Source: Hydnum rufescens UP504 (taxonomy: Eukaryota > Basidiomycota > Agaricomycetes > Cantharellales > Hydnaceae). Taken from it: DNA of 64,000 nucleotides. The number at the start of each line of letters is the position of its first letter. The stretch's first letter is position 1. This document shows, piece after piece, positions 48,190-59,624 of this stretch. The translations under genes were made by a program, and so were the position numbers. The DNA lies in contig MU128935.1 of the NCBI GenBank assembly GCA_014904985.1, positions 205,495-269,494 of the forward strand, given 5' to 3'. The notes beneath the pieces are model-generated. The model was not told the origin of the DNA. It saw nothing but the letters and a program-made list of their open reading frames with translations, and ran no database searches.

Positions 48190-48467
48190 ATCCAGGGTTC
48201 TATCATTCTACCACCGCGGCCGTCCGGTGTCATCCCCGGAATGCTCCGCAGCACAGCCCCCGATCCCCGTCACCACAGCACAGCCTCAGTCCAGATTCGA
48301 ATCCCGCCCAACGACGACGACAGAGACGCCCTCCTTCCTCTCTGCCACCTATAAATATGTTTAAATCACTGTCTGTACTTATTCCAACAATCTGTAAGAT
48401 TTTTGGGCATAGCCGACAGTTCATTCCCATTGTGTCCTATAGTCATAATCTAAGGCCTATTTTTTCA

Positions 48468-48475
48468 TATAAAAG
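48468..48475 (+). promoter_or_regulatory. TATA box of R5
   Basis: TATAAAAG, 110 bases before the ATG at 48578, in the sequence CATATAAAAGCCTCAACATT common to the R units. Confidence 0.6.
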
Positions 48476-48577
48476 CCTCAACATTTCGATTCCCCCCCCC
48501 CACAGAACCACTATCTGAGCATCATATTTTTGAAAAACACGCTCTCCAAACCCACCAGTTTACACACATTCATCACA

Positions 48578-49506
48578 ATGTCCTTCCGCATACCCACTAC
48601 CGTCCTTGTCACACCTACCCTCTCCCCAAAGACGCTGGTTGCAGCCAACCACACTGTTTCCAATGCGTCCAAGAATCTCCCCACCTCCCCCCACACTCCC
48701 AAGTCCCAGACTGTTCCCAGCATCCCCATCTGTCCCCACGCCCCCCAAAAGTCGCTTACTCTCCAAAACGGGCCCCCTGTCAAGGCCGAGGCTATCGCAA
48801 GCGACGTCTTCCAAAACGCCCTCCAAGTCCCCGGCCCTCTCACACCGCCCTCAGTCACTGTTTGCCCACAATCTCCCATCCCCCCCACCAAACCCCTCAG
48901 GGGCCTTCCCTATCGTGCGCCCTCCACGTGGGGCCCTAGACGTGGGGTCCCCGTTCAGGCGCCGAAGGTCGAGGCCGAAGCTGTAATAGCGAGGGTAGAC
49001 TCCTTCATGTCAGTTCCTGCTCTCACTTCCCTTCCTGTCGCCTGTGGTTCTCAGCCTGGAAAGTTCAAGATGGTTAGGATCGGCAAGAAAGCTTCCACTG
49101 TCAACAAATCCACCCCTGTTAAGACCAGAACCAAAATTCCGCAGCCAGGAACGATCACCCCCAGCTTACCAAGGCCAAGGCGATCAAGACACCTGGAGCT
49201 CCGAGAAAGAATGGTAAGATGGCTACTAACTTGCAGGCTATTGAGGATATTGTTCGCCTGGAGTATTGTATGGTGGATGTTCCCTCGAAGCCACGTTCCA
49301 ATGGACGTGCGATGCGTGCAACCCCGATTGAAAACGTCGTCGCCGTAGAGTACGTCGTTGTGAATTCGACCAAGATCGTGACACCCCATGAGGTAAGTCG
49401 GATGGAGGTTCCCCAAGCCCCGCGTAAGAAGGTCGTATCGAGGAATATGAGGTTTGTGAAAAACGTAGGGAGACTTGATTTCTCGCGTACGCTTGGGTCT
49501 AAGTGA
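48578..49506 (+). pseudogene. family R protein gene, copy R5, one frameshift
   Basis: The frame starts MSFRIPTTVLVTPTLSPKT and matches R6 along its whole length. One C is missing from a run near 49150-49158, so the last third is out of frame. Without that change it would be about 309 residues like R6. This may be a real mutation or a homopolymer error. Confidence 0.7.
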
Positions 49507-50620
49507 GGTATGTTATGGATGTGATCGCTCAGGAATGGACTTGATTCTGTATTGAATGACTGCTATGGACGTTCCAACGCCTTGCTCAGTAGATAGATTC
49601 CATGTACATTGTGACAATGCCTACAAGGATTTAGATAGAGGCATGGACACCCACACCTTACCTACTTAGGTAGATACTCGACTGCTTGTTGCTACATTCC
49701 AGGGACGAGGTGGGGGGCGTTCTATGTGGGTCTGGAGAGGAATAGCTGGAGGTCGAGGGGCGGAAATAATTCCAAGAGTATTGTCCGGGAGTCATTTGGA
49801 TATTTTCCGAAAGGTAAGTCGAGCCGTCTAGATTGCAGCAGCTATGGGCTGATGGTTAGCGTAGTGGATCCTTCACGGTGCGCCCTGGCGAAAAATTCGC
49901 TATCCTCTGATTCATGCTGACCTTTGATAATATTCCCTTGTTGGTACGTCGTCACATCAGCTTCGCATCCCGCACTACACCATCCCTCTGCTGGCGTTCT
50001 CGGCGATCCAATAGCACCTCTCCGAAAGTGCTGCTCAAGACCGCTCGGAGAACAATTCAGCAGAAGCAGCAAGAATCCGACAGGTCAAAAAGATTGAGGT
50101 GTGAGTCTTGCGTCATGAAGGATCGATTAAGTCCGTCTGTGAGTCGAGAGAGTGAGAAAATTGGGTTGAGCATATTTAAGCGCGTTGCCAAGAGTAAGAC
50201 CCGAGGTGGAACGGAAGGTCATGAGATGTGAAGCATTCGGTGTTCATTGAGTGAGTAAGCGGAGCTTTGCGCCAGGTGCACCGTCATCTGAGAGCAAGGA
50301 ACGAATGAAAAACGGCGTGTTCTGATGGAAGTGCGCGCATGGAAACTATGTAAGGGGGTTGCGACCCTCGCGTCCGGAGGCAGGGAATGAGGAGCGAATT
50401 GGTCTTCATGAGTTCGTGCTCGTACTCGTACTTGAGTCCTTCGTGATTGCACGGCATCCAGTTCTATGCGGCTTACACATCATGACTCCACAAGTTTTGC
50501 TAATATTCCCTTCGTTCTGGGCGTTTAGATGAAGCAGAGAAAGAATAAGGCGTGCTGTGAGTGCAAAGCCATTCGGAGCTGTGCGTAGACCAGACAGAGC
50601 CAGTACCGGTGGCAAGCAGA

Positions 50621-52400
50621 TAAGGGCTAACACCGGGAAGAACATATCAATACCATTGGTGCTTCCTCAGCAGGCGCGGAGCACAATACGCAGGATTTGA
50701 AATGAAAAGCCAGTTGATGTGACATGCCGTTGAATTCGGGGTCGGGCTGTGATGCTGCTGGGGAAATTATCATAGCGATAACACGGCCATAGCCAAGAAA
50801 GAATTCTCCCTGAAAGGTCCTGTGGCAGTTAGACACATCTTCATAGGCGCCGGCATATTTGCTGCATTTTGTGGGACGTGGCGATTACGGCAACGGCCGG
50901 GTGCGCTGTCGGAGACAAGCGCGACCCCTATGCCGTCGAACTCACGAATCTACACCAAGACCTGCGATTCACCGGGAATGTTTTCCTTTTTTTTCTTCGC
51001 CAGAAACTCCGGTACTCGGGCATTCCACTTTTTCTCATAGGCACTCTCATCTCCTTGTAAATAGTGCACTGTAAGAGGACGGGCTCAGGATCGTCTGAGA
51101 ATAAGGATACAATTCTATTCCTCCCATCGTTGTCTCTATTTGTCCGAACAATCCGCCGCTCTCCGGTCTATTTTCTGCGGTTGGCAGGTGGTCGGAATGA
51201 ACGATCCGCAATCACCATTCATTGCTCATGTGTTCCCCCCAGCGGCTATACTGCTTCCTGGTCATAATTGCTTCGGGCCCTATGTATATCATGGGAAATA
51301 TGGTGAACGGGTATGAATGAAGTCGTGAAGGTGTTTAGGGGGTACAACATTATCAGAGACCAAAAGGGACCAGCTGCAGCTCTCTGATTCATCAGATATC
51401 CGCCATCAGGCGCAAAATTTAGTACTGCGATCACCGTAGGTCTAGATAGTGTATCACATCGCAGTCGGTGGTAGTTACCTTGCTTGCAAGGCCACCAGCA
51501 CAATTATGTAATAAACCGGCCAGTTCCTGGCTTCCGATTGGTTCGGACGTTTGGTTTCGCTTCCTGTCAACCCCTAATCTCCGCGCATCTGTAATACCTC
51601 CGGTGCCTGCGGCACCGGGGGATTACCATGTCACCACAACTCAATATACGGGGAATTGTGTCCCAGCCGGAAATTTGGCCAAGATAAATGCATTGGGCAC
51701 CAAATACTACCATTTCACTTGAATTAAGAGCTACCAAAAACCATCTTCAAAAATCATAATGCCGAGTGTCAAAAACGAAGAAATCCGCCAATCATTGATA
51801 TCAACCACTCGACCAAAAGTGTCCATAGACCCTTTAAACAATATTTCCACTGACATGCCTGAGTTAGCAGTAATCGCTTCTCCACCGCTCTGGGAAGTGA
51901 CATCAGGAAAACAACATTGCTTCTGAAGCCTTTGAAGAGCTCTGATGTGCCTCAGAGCCCTTTGAAGGCTTCAGAAGCAATGATGAAGTGAGTAGCGAAG
52001 CAGTACGGAACTATCCGGCGGCGTCGCTCCGTATTGCATTTTTCGTTATTCGCAGTGCTGTCTCCGGTATTCATGCTGTTCACGAGTCTAGCATGAATTT
52101 TCCCGAGTCACGAGGGCTTCGTATGCAGTCTAGGGAAGGAAGGAGCGGAAACACGTGAAACTCTACCTCCTCCCTGCTTTGTTGTTTCGTCGCATCCTCT
52201 GCTCCTGCCAGCTGGAGCCGTGGGGGGCTGCTTCCATATATTTCCCATCCTACGCCTCTGTTGTTCATGGAGTGGTTATTTCCGGTGCCAAGTCATGATT
52301 ATTAGTCCCGCCCGCCCACCCGGACAATCGGGCGGGTGCCGGGCTCTCACGCACCAATAGCCCTCAGGGCACAAATTACGAAGAAATCATGAACTCAACT
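50621..52400 (+). repeat. array spacer shared with other units
   Basis: Blocks here match 31450-31680 (GACAAGCGCGACCCCTATG), 58020-58360 (GAACGATCCGCAATCACCAT, AATTATGTAATAAA) and 58900-59300. A foldback lies at 51916-51981. No gene is supported. Confidence 0.6.
51916..51981. repeat. 66-base foldback
   Basis: ATTGCTTCTGAAGCC (51916-51930) is perfectly complementary to 51967-51981, and pairing continues imperfectly inwards through AGCTCTGA/CTCAGAGC. It is preceded by CATCAGGAAAAC, the word that starts the other two foldback elements. Confidence 0.65.
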
Positions 52401-52651
52401 AGAATGCAAAACCTCCTGTGAAATGGCAATCTTACAATTCCAGGCTGTGAGTTCATGGGGATCCTGATCCGAGTCACACGTATGACAAACGTACTGGCTA
52501 CGCTACTCTACTTAAACCCCCCACTGTCTTGAGGCCCATTCTTTTCATAGCGATATTCGCTCCCCTCTTGTTACACCAGGTGTCTTTCGTCTTCGGGCCT
52601 TTCTCATTCTTCATCAATACCACCACCTCTCCCTCCACTGAGAACTTGACA

Positions 52652-54070
52652 ATGCTTGGCCCTCGCCTCGACGTCGCGTACAATAAGAAACGATTCTTGG
52701 AGGTTTTTCCTCTGGTCATCGAGGAGCTGCTTGATACTTGGAAGGCTGAATCCATGCCCGAAGAGATCGTCGAATGGTATCGACGTGTATGTCTTTGTTT
52801 TCTCCCTCTCTTCCGCTGTCTGGCTCACTCGCTTGGAATATATCACAGAGCTTGGAATATAATCTTCTTGGAGGTATGTTCTCCCCAAGGTGACATTGCT
52901 CACAGACTTTGAACTCGGGACCCTGTCTTGAAGGTAAATTGAATTTCGGCATGTCTGTCGTGGACACGGTCGAAATATTGCGCGGAGAACTGTTGGAGGG
53001 CGAGGAGTACCGGAAGGCTGCTATCCTTGGATGGTCGCTTGAGCTGGTATGCTTTCATTGGTTCCCTCCATGAGTCCTACGCTAATTCCATATACCTCGA
53101 TAGCTCCAAGCATATTTCCTTGTCGCAGATGATATGATGGACGCGTCGATTACGCGCAATCGACGACCCTGCTGGTATCGCGTAGAGGGCGTCAACAACG
53201 TCGCTATTAACGATGCGTGCATGCTCGAATCGGCATTATATCAGCTCCTGAAGAGGCACTTCCGCAAGGAGTCATATTACACAGACCTCCTTGAGCTTTT
53301 CCTTGACGTGAGTGGCAATAGTTTCGGGGTAAATCCAAGGATTAATCGAGCTTGAATCAGACAACGTATAGGACTGAAATGGGAGGACTGATTGACCTCG
53401 TTACTACCCCTGAGGATCGCGTAGATCTGTCCAAATTCTCTCTCGAACGGTTAGCTACCCACCCAGAAATATGACTTTGGCCAAGGCTATGATTCTCAAT
53501 CAGACCCCTACCCAGGTACCATCTTACGATAGTGTATAAGACTGCCAACTTCTCGTGAGTTCTGATGCGCCCTGACTCTTGGTGCATGCTTCTGATATCT
53601 GCTCAGTTGTCTTCCGGTCGCCCTCGCCATGCATTTCCACGGAATAACAGACCCGAAAACAGTTCGCGCTCGCCCAAAAGATCCTCATTCCCCTCGGAGA
53701 GTACTTCCAAGTGCAAAACGACTATTTGGACTGCTTTGCCCCGCCAGAGAAGCTTGGCAAGATCGGCACGGACATTCTTGAGAACAAGAACACGTGGGTC
53801 GTCAACGTCGCGTTACTCCACACCACCCCCGCGCAGCGCAAGATTCTTGACGAGAACTATGGTCGGAAGGACAGTGAATGTGAGCGGAGGGTGAAAGAAG
53901 TCTTCACCGCGGTGGGGGTGGAGGCGAAGTACCAGGCATTTGAGCAGGCGGCATATAAAAAAATCATGGGGCTCGTGGAGACCATTCCCGCGGAAGGGGG
54001 CGAGCTGAAGCGGGGTGTTTTTACGACTTACTTGAGCAAATTTTTTGGTTCAAGTACATGCAATTGGTGA
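52652..54070 (+). pseudogene. FPPS copy F6, one frameshift, IPP site lost
   Basis: Exons: 52652-52786, 52849-52873, 52934-53046, 53104-53307, 53361-53449, 53516-53554, 53607-54070. One extra base near 53655-53660 (GAAAAC for GGAAC) breaks exon 7, and the frame then resumes to the stop. Substitutions at functional sites: GGKLNF for [14 protein letters not shown] for [15 protein letters not shown] for KTAYYSFY, NDYLD for DDYLD, and LLGG for LPGG just before the IPP site. The Tyr-Phe pair before DDMMD is kept. Tail SKFFGSSTCNW as in F3. Even without the frameshift it would not be expected to bind IPP normally. Confidence 0.88.
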
Positions 54071-54570
54071 TAGGCTTCCTTATAACACGATCACGATCAC
54101 CAGCACAGAAAGGTTATCACTGTAAAATTAGAGTCTATCATTAAATAAAGATTCTTTCTAATGCCTGATAGGTATAAATAGTAAATACACGTAGGGTTTG
54201 GCTTGCCTATAGCGCGATCACCGGCGTAGAAAGGTTATCGCGCTATGGGTATACATCAAGTATGTATTATAGTAGAGGGAGACCGCGAGTCACTGGTGGC
54301 AAGTGGTGTTTGGATCGGTGCTTGGAGAGCCCGATGCTTAACATTCCTGATCTGAAAGAGTGAGGGGTCCCGATTCTGCTGAGTATTACGCTTCTCACGA
54401 GATAGGATCGCATCCTGGAACCGTATCCGAGACCGTTTTCCACACGTGGAGGTCCTGATCACGGTGCCTCTAGAGTGTTTCGTTACTGCTACTTTGGGTC
54501 TCCCTCTACAAAGGTGTTTCACGGCTTTCCGAGCTGGAGATTGATTCTTCTTCGGCATCGTATTTCATTC
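54071..54570 (+). repeat. F6 3' flank and spacer
   Basis: Shared with the inverted 36150-36661 and in part with 42441-42720. It contains the repeated AGAAAGGTTATC words (54109-54118, 54230-54239) and no supported gene. Confidence 0.6.
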
Positions 54571-54827
54571 CAACGGGTAGGGCTCGGCCTCCGGCCCGGA
54601 GCGCTCCGCTGCACAGCCCCCGATGCCCGTGGCCCCTATCACGGTCTCAGTCCAGATTCGAATCGTACCCAACGACGACGACACAGACCCCCTCCTTCCT
54701 CTCTGCCCTTCGTATTCATCGTTAAATCACTCTCTGTACTCAGTCCTACAATCTGTCAAATTTTGGGACACAGCGAATCATTCCTTCCCATTCCTTTCCA
54801 TAATCATACTAAGGCCTATTTTTTACA

Positions 54828-54835
54828 TATAAAAG
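54828..54835 (+). promoter_or_regulatory. TATA box of R6
   Basis: TATAAAAG, 110 bases upstream of the ATG at 54938. This is the only R copy in which an intact box precedes an intact frame. Confidence 0.65.
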
Positions 54836-54937
54836 CCTCAACATTTCAGTTTTTCCCCCCCACAGAACCACCATCTGAACATCACATCTTTGAAAAACAC
54901 GCTCTCCAAACCCTCCAGTTTACACACATCCATCACA

Positions 54938-55867
54938 ATGTCCTTCCGCGTTCCCACTACCGTCCTTGTCACACCTACCCTCTCCCCAAAGACGCTGGTT
55001 TCAGCCCACCACACTGTTTCCAATGCGTCCAAGAATCTCCCCACATCCCCCCACACTCCCAAGTCCCAGATTGTTCCCAGCATCCCCATCTGTCCCCGCG
55101 CCCCCCAAAAGTCGCTCACTTCCCAAAACGGGCCCCCTGTCAAGGCCGAGGCTATCGCAAGCGACGTCTTCCCATGCGCCCTCCAAGTTCCCGCCCCTCT
55201 CACACCGCCCTCAGTCACTGTTTGTGCACAATCTCCCATCCACCCCACCAAACCCCTCAGAGGCCTTCCCTATCGTGCGCCCTCCACGTGGGGTCCCAGA
55301 CGTGGGGCCCCCGTTCAGGTCCCGAAGGTCGAAGGCGAAGCTGTAATAGCGAGGGTAGACTCCTTCATGTCAGTTCCTGCTCTCACTTCCCTTCCTGTCG
55401 CCTGTGGTCCTCAGCCTGGAAAGTTCAAGATGGTTAGGATCGGCAAGAAAACCCCCACTGTCAACAAATCCACCCCTGTTAAGACCAGAACCGAGATTCC
55501 GAAGCCAGCAATGATCACCCCCCAGCTTACCAAGGCCAAGGCGATCAAGACACCTGGAGCTCCGAGAAAGAATGGTAAGACGGCCACTAACTTGCAGGCT
55601 ATCGAGGATATTGTTCGCCTGGAGTATTGTGTGGTGGATGTTCCCTCGAAGTCGCGTTCCAATGGACGTGCGATGCGTGTTACCCCGATTGAAAACGTCA
55701 TCGCCGCAGAGTACGTCATTGTGAATTCGACCGAGATCGTGACACCCCATGAGGTAAGTCGGATAGAGGTCCCTCAAACTCCGCGTAAAAAGGTAGTATC
55801 GAGGAATATGAGGTTTGTGAAAAAGGCAGGGAGACTCGATTTCTCGCATGCCCTTGGGTTTGAGTGA
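54938..55867 (+). CDS. family R protein, the only intact copy (R6)
   Basis: Single open frame of 309 residues starting MSFRVPTTVLVTPTLSPKT. Residues 1-130 are rich in Pro, Ser and Thr with many TP and SP pairs. The middle has basic GKFKMVRIGKK and a Lys/Pro stretch (KSTPVKTRTEIPKPA, TKAKAIKTPGAPRKNGK). Residues from about 215 look folded: NLQAIEDIVRLEYCVVDVP, RVTPIENVIAAEYVIVNSTE, then a basic tail (KKVVSRNMRFVKKAGRLDF). There is no signal peptide or membrane helix. I do not recognise the family. Short GTAAG...AG stretches inside (for example from 55574) are too short to be introns. The fixed TATA spacing and the multiple copies suggest a gene that spreads or was spread as a unit. A disordered, possibly nucleic-acid-binding protein is only a guess. 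Confidence 0.6.
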   Translation: MSFRVPTTVLVTPTLSPKTLVSAHHTVSNASKNLPTSPHTPKSQIVPSIPICPRAPQKSLTSQNGPPVKAEAIASDVFPCALQVPAPLTPPSVTVCAQSPIHPTKPLRGLPYRAPSTWGPRRGAPVQVPKVEGEAVIARVDSFMSVPALTSLPVACGPQPGKFKMVRIGKKTPTVNKSTPVKTRTEIPKPAMITPQLTKAKAIKTPGAPRKNGKTATNLQAIEDIVRLEYCVVDVPSKSRSNGRAMRVTPIENVIAAEYVIVNSTEIVTPHEVSRIEVPQTPRKKVVSRNMRFVKKAGRLDFSHALGFE

Positions 55868-57030
55868 GGTATGTTATGGACGCGATTGCTCAAGAATGGA
55901 CTTGTATTCTGTCTTTAACTGCTGTGGATGTTCCAATGCCTAGTTCAGCAGATAAATTCCATGTACGTCGTTCCAATGCCTTCAAGAATTTAGATAGAGG
56001 CATGGTCATTCGGACCACCTACTTGCCTTTGGGTAGATACTTGTCTCCTTGCTGCTATGTTTCCGGGGACGAGGCGAATGGGCACGCTGTCTCGGTGGGC
56101 ATGGAGAACAGGAATAGCTGGAGGTCGAGGGGCGGGAATAGTTCCAGCGACACTGTCCTTCATCGTCCGGGAGTCATCTGGATACCTTCGGAAAGGCAAG
56201 TTGGGCCGTCTAGATTGAGAAAGCTATGGGCTAACGTTTAGCCCAATAGATCCCTCACGGTGCGCCCTGGCGAAAATATCTCTATCCTCTGGTTCGTGTT
56301 GACGTTTGATCACATTCCCTTCTCGGTACGTCGTCCACATCAGCCTCACACCGTCCTCTGCTAACGTTCTCGGCGATCTAATGACACCTTCCCGGAAGTA
56401 GCGCCCAAGACCCTTGGAGAGCAATTCAGAAGAGGCAGCAAAGATCTGCCACGTCAAAAAGATTCTGAGGCGTGAGTGGGCTGATTTGACTGCTGCTTTT
56501 GACAGTTCAGGCTGGAGTATCGTGTCATTGAGGATCAACCAAGCCCATCTGTGAATTGAGTGCATCGAGAGAGTGAGAAAATTGAGTTGAGTATATTTAG
56601 ACGTATCGTTGAGAATGAGAGCCGAGGTGAAATGGAAAATCACGAGATGTGAAGCATTCACCGTTCATTGTCCGAGTAAACGGATCCTTGAGCGGGGAAC
56701 AGTCTCTTGAGAGACAAGTAAATGAGAGATGGCGTGTTCTGATGGAGGTGTGCGCATTACAAGTATGTGAGCGGGTTGCGACCCTCGCGTTTGGAGGCGA
56801 GGAAACACCGATTGAGGAGCAAATCGGGTCGCATATGCTCGTCCTCGTCCACGTTCTTCAGTCCTTCGTGATTGCAGAGTGTCCAGTGCCATGGGACTTA
56901 CACGTAGCCACTCGTCATGTTTGCCGATATTCCCTTCTTGCTGGACGTTTGGACGAAGCAGAGAAGAATAAGGCGCGTTGCGAGTGGAAGCTGGGAGCGG
57001 ACCGGACAGAGCCGGTCCCGCAACACGTGA

Positions 57031-58437
57031 TACACTAGGCTAATCAGTCCCGGTGTCGCGCACACTCGCAGTTTTCACGCTCGCAAGCGCACTTGCAGCC
57101 TTTTGGTAGTTCCATATCTCTGCGAGTCCTTTTCACCTCGCTGATGGGGATATGGTATGGATCCTACTAATAGGTTTTTACTCGCTGCTTCACATTGCTT
57201 GTGTGTTAGCTTCATGCCATCCTCACGCTGCTGTGGGTCCCGAGTGGTGCTCCACCTTGGATTCTTTTCAGATGTATAACCTTCTGCTGTTTTTGTAGTT
57301 TTTCTCTCGTTCTCTTCGGTATGCTACACTTAGTGTCCCGTTTATTTTTGTGTCCACCCTCCTGCCTCCCCTTACTCCACCTTTTCCCTTTTGTCTTTGT
57401 ACGCTACCGGTCCGTCGCCGCAAAATTAGAGGCCCTCTTTCGGGGGTTGTTGACTTGCTACCTCTTGGTGCATCAGAGGCGTTTAACCGATTAGCCGTCC
57501 GCTTACCGATATTGCTTTGGTATTCCGCGGGACTTCTACTCTTTTCAAAAAGTTGCTACGGATGGTGACAGTTTGAGGGCAATTAGACGATGAAATTATT
57601 CTTATCAATTCTGAGGACCACCAGCCTGAGATTACAGTGTCTAGGGAAGGTGCTGGAGTTCATACTGAGGCCTCGCTTAACTGTCGTAAGATAATTAAAT
57701 TTACGGTTGTATTTCAACACTAGATCTAGAGTGGCAATGACAAAAGTTTAAGCGCGATTGCGATGTTGAGGGCCACGGCCCTGGGAATGCGAATGATAGC
57801 TCGCTAGCCGTTTGAGAACAGATCGGTTGTATTTGTGGTACACGGCGAATCCAAAGCAGAATTAAAATACGCACGAGGCTGTAGCTGGGCCTATTTTTCA
57901 AGCAGTGCGGAGCCCTCTTGCTCAGATACAGCAGCCTCATACACTGGCATTGCAACCCTATCGACTGGATTGGCGGGACTGTAAGTGCGGTCTCTAGATC
58001 AGAAAGTCCGATCGGCTGAGGGTCGGAAAGAACGATCCGCAATCACCATCAATTACTCATGTGTCCCCCCCCAGTGGCTGCGGTGCTAGCTCGGTACTTC
58101 AGTGTACTGGATTTCGGCGCCTATGTACATCACAGCAAATACGGTGAATAGGTATGAATAAGGTCATGAAGGTGTTTGGTTGGGCCACATGTCAAACGCC
58201 CCCATTCTTCCACGTGATCAAAGGTGTGCCGAATTTAGTACTACCATCTATGAATCTGTCACATCACAGTCGTCACTAGCACAATTATGTAATAAATCTG
58301 CGGCTTCTGATTGGTTTGGATGTTCGCACAGAATAACTCTAATCTCCGCATCCCCAGAATGATTTGCAAAGTCTCGGGTGCCTAGTGTCACCTCGTGGGA
58401 AATTACGTCACACCTCAATAGGGCTTTCATCGCATCA
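57031..58437 (+). repeat. array spacer after R6
   Basis: 57490-57800 matches 29830-30110, and 58020-58360 matches 51190-51530. Between them is T-rich DNA with short ORFs. No gene is supported. Confidence 0.55.
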
Positions 58438-58438
58438 C

Positions 58439-58647
58439 TAGGGCTGCCGATGTTCGGTTCAGGAAGCAAACATTTATGAACAATGTCCCGAACCGACATA
58501 TTTCAGGGTAAAAATTGCTGAAGTGAGTTCAGCATCTTATTTCCTATTGGGAAGCCTACTATCTCTGAGGTGGAGAAGCTTATACCTCCTCAGGTTTGGG
58601 GAAGGTTTGAAAATGTTTGCATCCTGAACCGAACATCGGCAGCCCTA
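58439..58647. mobile_element. MITE with 26-base inverted ends at a TA site
   Basis: The left end TAGGGCTGCCGATGTTCGG (58439 onward, continuing TTCAGGA) is the exact reverse complement of 58622-58647. The ends include TA on each side, as expected for a TA target duplication. The related spacer at 51600-51680 lacks the element, so it looks like an insertion after duplication. The 209 bases have no coding capacity. The family is not identified. Confidence 0.75.
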
Positions 58648-59624
58648 GTCACAGCCGGAAATTTGGCCGGAGACAGGAAATGACTCCTGCAACTCTGGAG
58701 TCTTTGGGCATGCTGTCATTTAACGGGAATTAAGAGCTAGCAAAACACCTTCTGTAAAAATCATAATGGCGAGTGTCAAAGACCAAGAAATGCCCTAATC
58801 ATCAGCATCAAACACTACAAGAAAACTGTCCATACATTGTTTAAAACCATCATTGCCAGCTGGAATGGCTGGCTTAGCAATAATCGCTTCTCCACGGCAC
58901 TTGGAAGCGAGTAATGAGCCGTGGCGAAGCAAGACGGAACTTTCCGGAGGCGACATTCCGTATTCTATTTACCCCAAACAGGTGTACCTATTCCTCTGCA
59001 TGCAAACGGGGAGTAAGGACCTGGTAGCGGGATCTAACGAGTCGGCCTTACTCGTCATTGGCAGTGCTGAGGACTGGTCTCGAGTCTAGCACCCACTCGC
59101 AGTTGAGGCCGGGCTGTACGAGGCTTCGAATGCAGTCTAGCGAAGGAAGGAGCGGAGACAGCTGGACCTATACTTTTGCTCTGTCGCGTATTATGCTGCC
59201 ATCTGGAGCCCCGGGGAGCGGCTTCCATCTCTTTCTCCCTCCGAGTCCCCTGTTTCTTTTGTTGATGGTGTGCTTATTCCGGTGCTAAGTCATGAGCACC
59301 CACCCACACGCGTACGGTCAGGCGGGTGTCGGCTTCCGGAAAATTCACACAAGGCGCCACCAGCAAGACCACAAAGATCAGTCGCTGAATTGAAGATCTC
59401 ATGCGCAGAATGCGAACGGAAAATCGTAAGGCCATGAGTTCATGCGGGGCCTGGTCATATTGTACGACGAACGCACTGGCTACCCTACTTAAACCCCCCC
59501 TGTCTTGAGGCCCATTCTTTTCATAGCGATATTCGCACCCCTCCTGTCACCAGTTGCCTTTTGTCTTCCGGCCTTTCTCATCTTCATCACTACTACCACC
59601 TTTCCCTCCAGTCACAAGTTAACC
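58648..59624 (+). repeat. duplicated upstream region of F7
   Basis: Matches 51660-52650 upstream of F6, including AGCCGGAAATTTGGCC, GGAAGGAAGGAGCGGA-type words and TACTTAAACC...CCTGTCTTGAGG. No gene besides the leader of F7. Confidence 0.6.

Larger units (their letters stand above)
48190..50620 (+). repeat. family R repeat unit, copy R5, full length
   Basis: The full order is present: GC-rich leader, GATTCGAATC word at 48294-48303, TATA box, R frame, the 3' GATTTAGATAGAGGCATGGACA block, the ATGAGATGTGAAGCATTC block and the CCTTCGTGATTGC to TTCTGGGCGTT end. Confidence 0.8.
54575..57030 (+). repeat. family R repeat unit, copy R6, full length
   Basis: Complete unit with leader, GATTCGAATC word (54655-54664), TATA box, intact R frame and the whole 3' part ending in the CTGGACGTTTGGACGAAGCAG block near 56940-56960. 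Confidence 0.8.

Noticed and set aside
55574..55596. Perfect-looking GTAAG...TTGCAG mini-intron inside R6
   Set aside because: At 23 bases it is too short for a spliceosomal intron, and reading through keeps the frame open.
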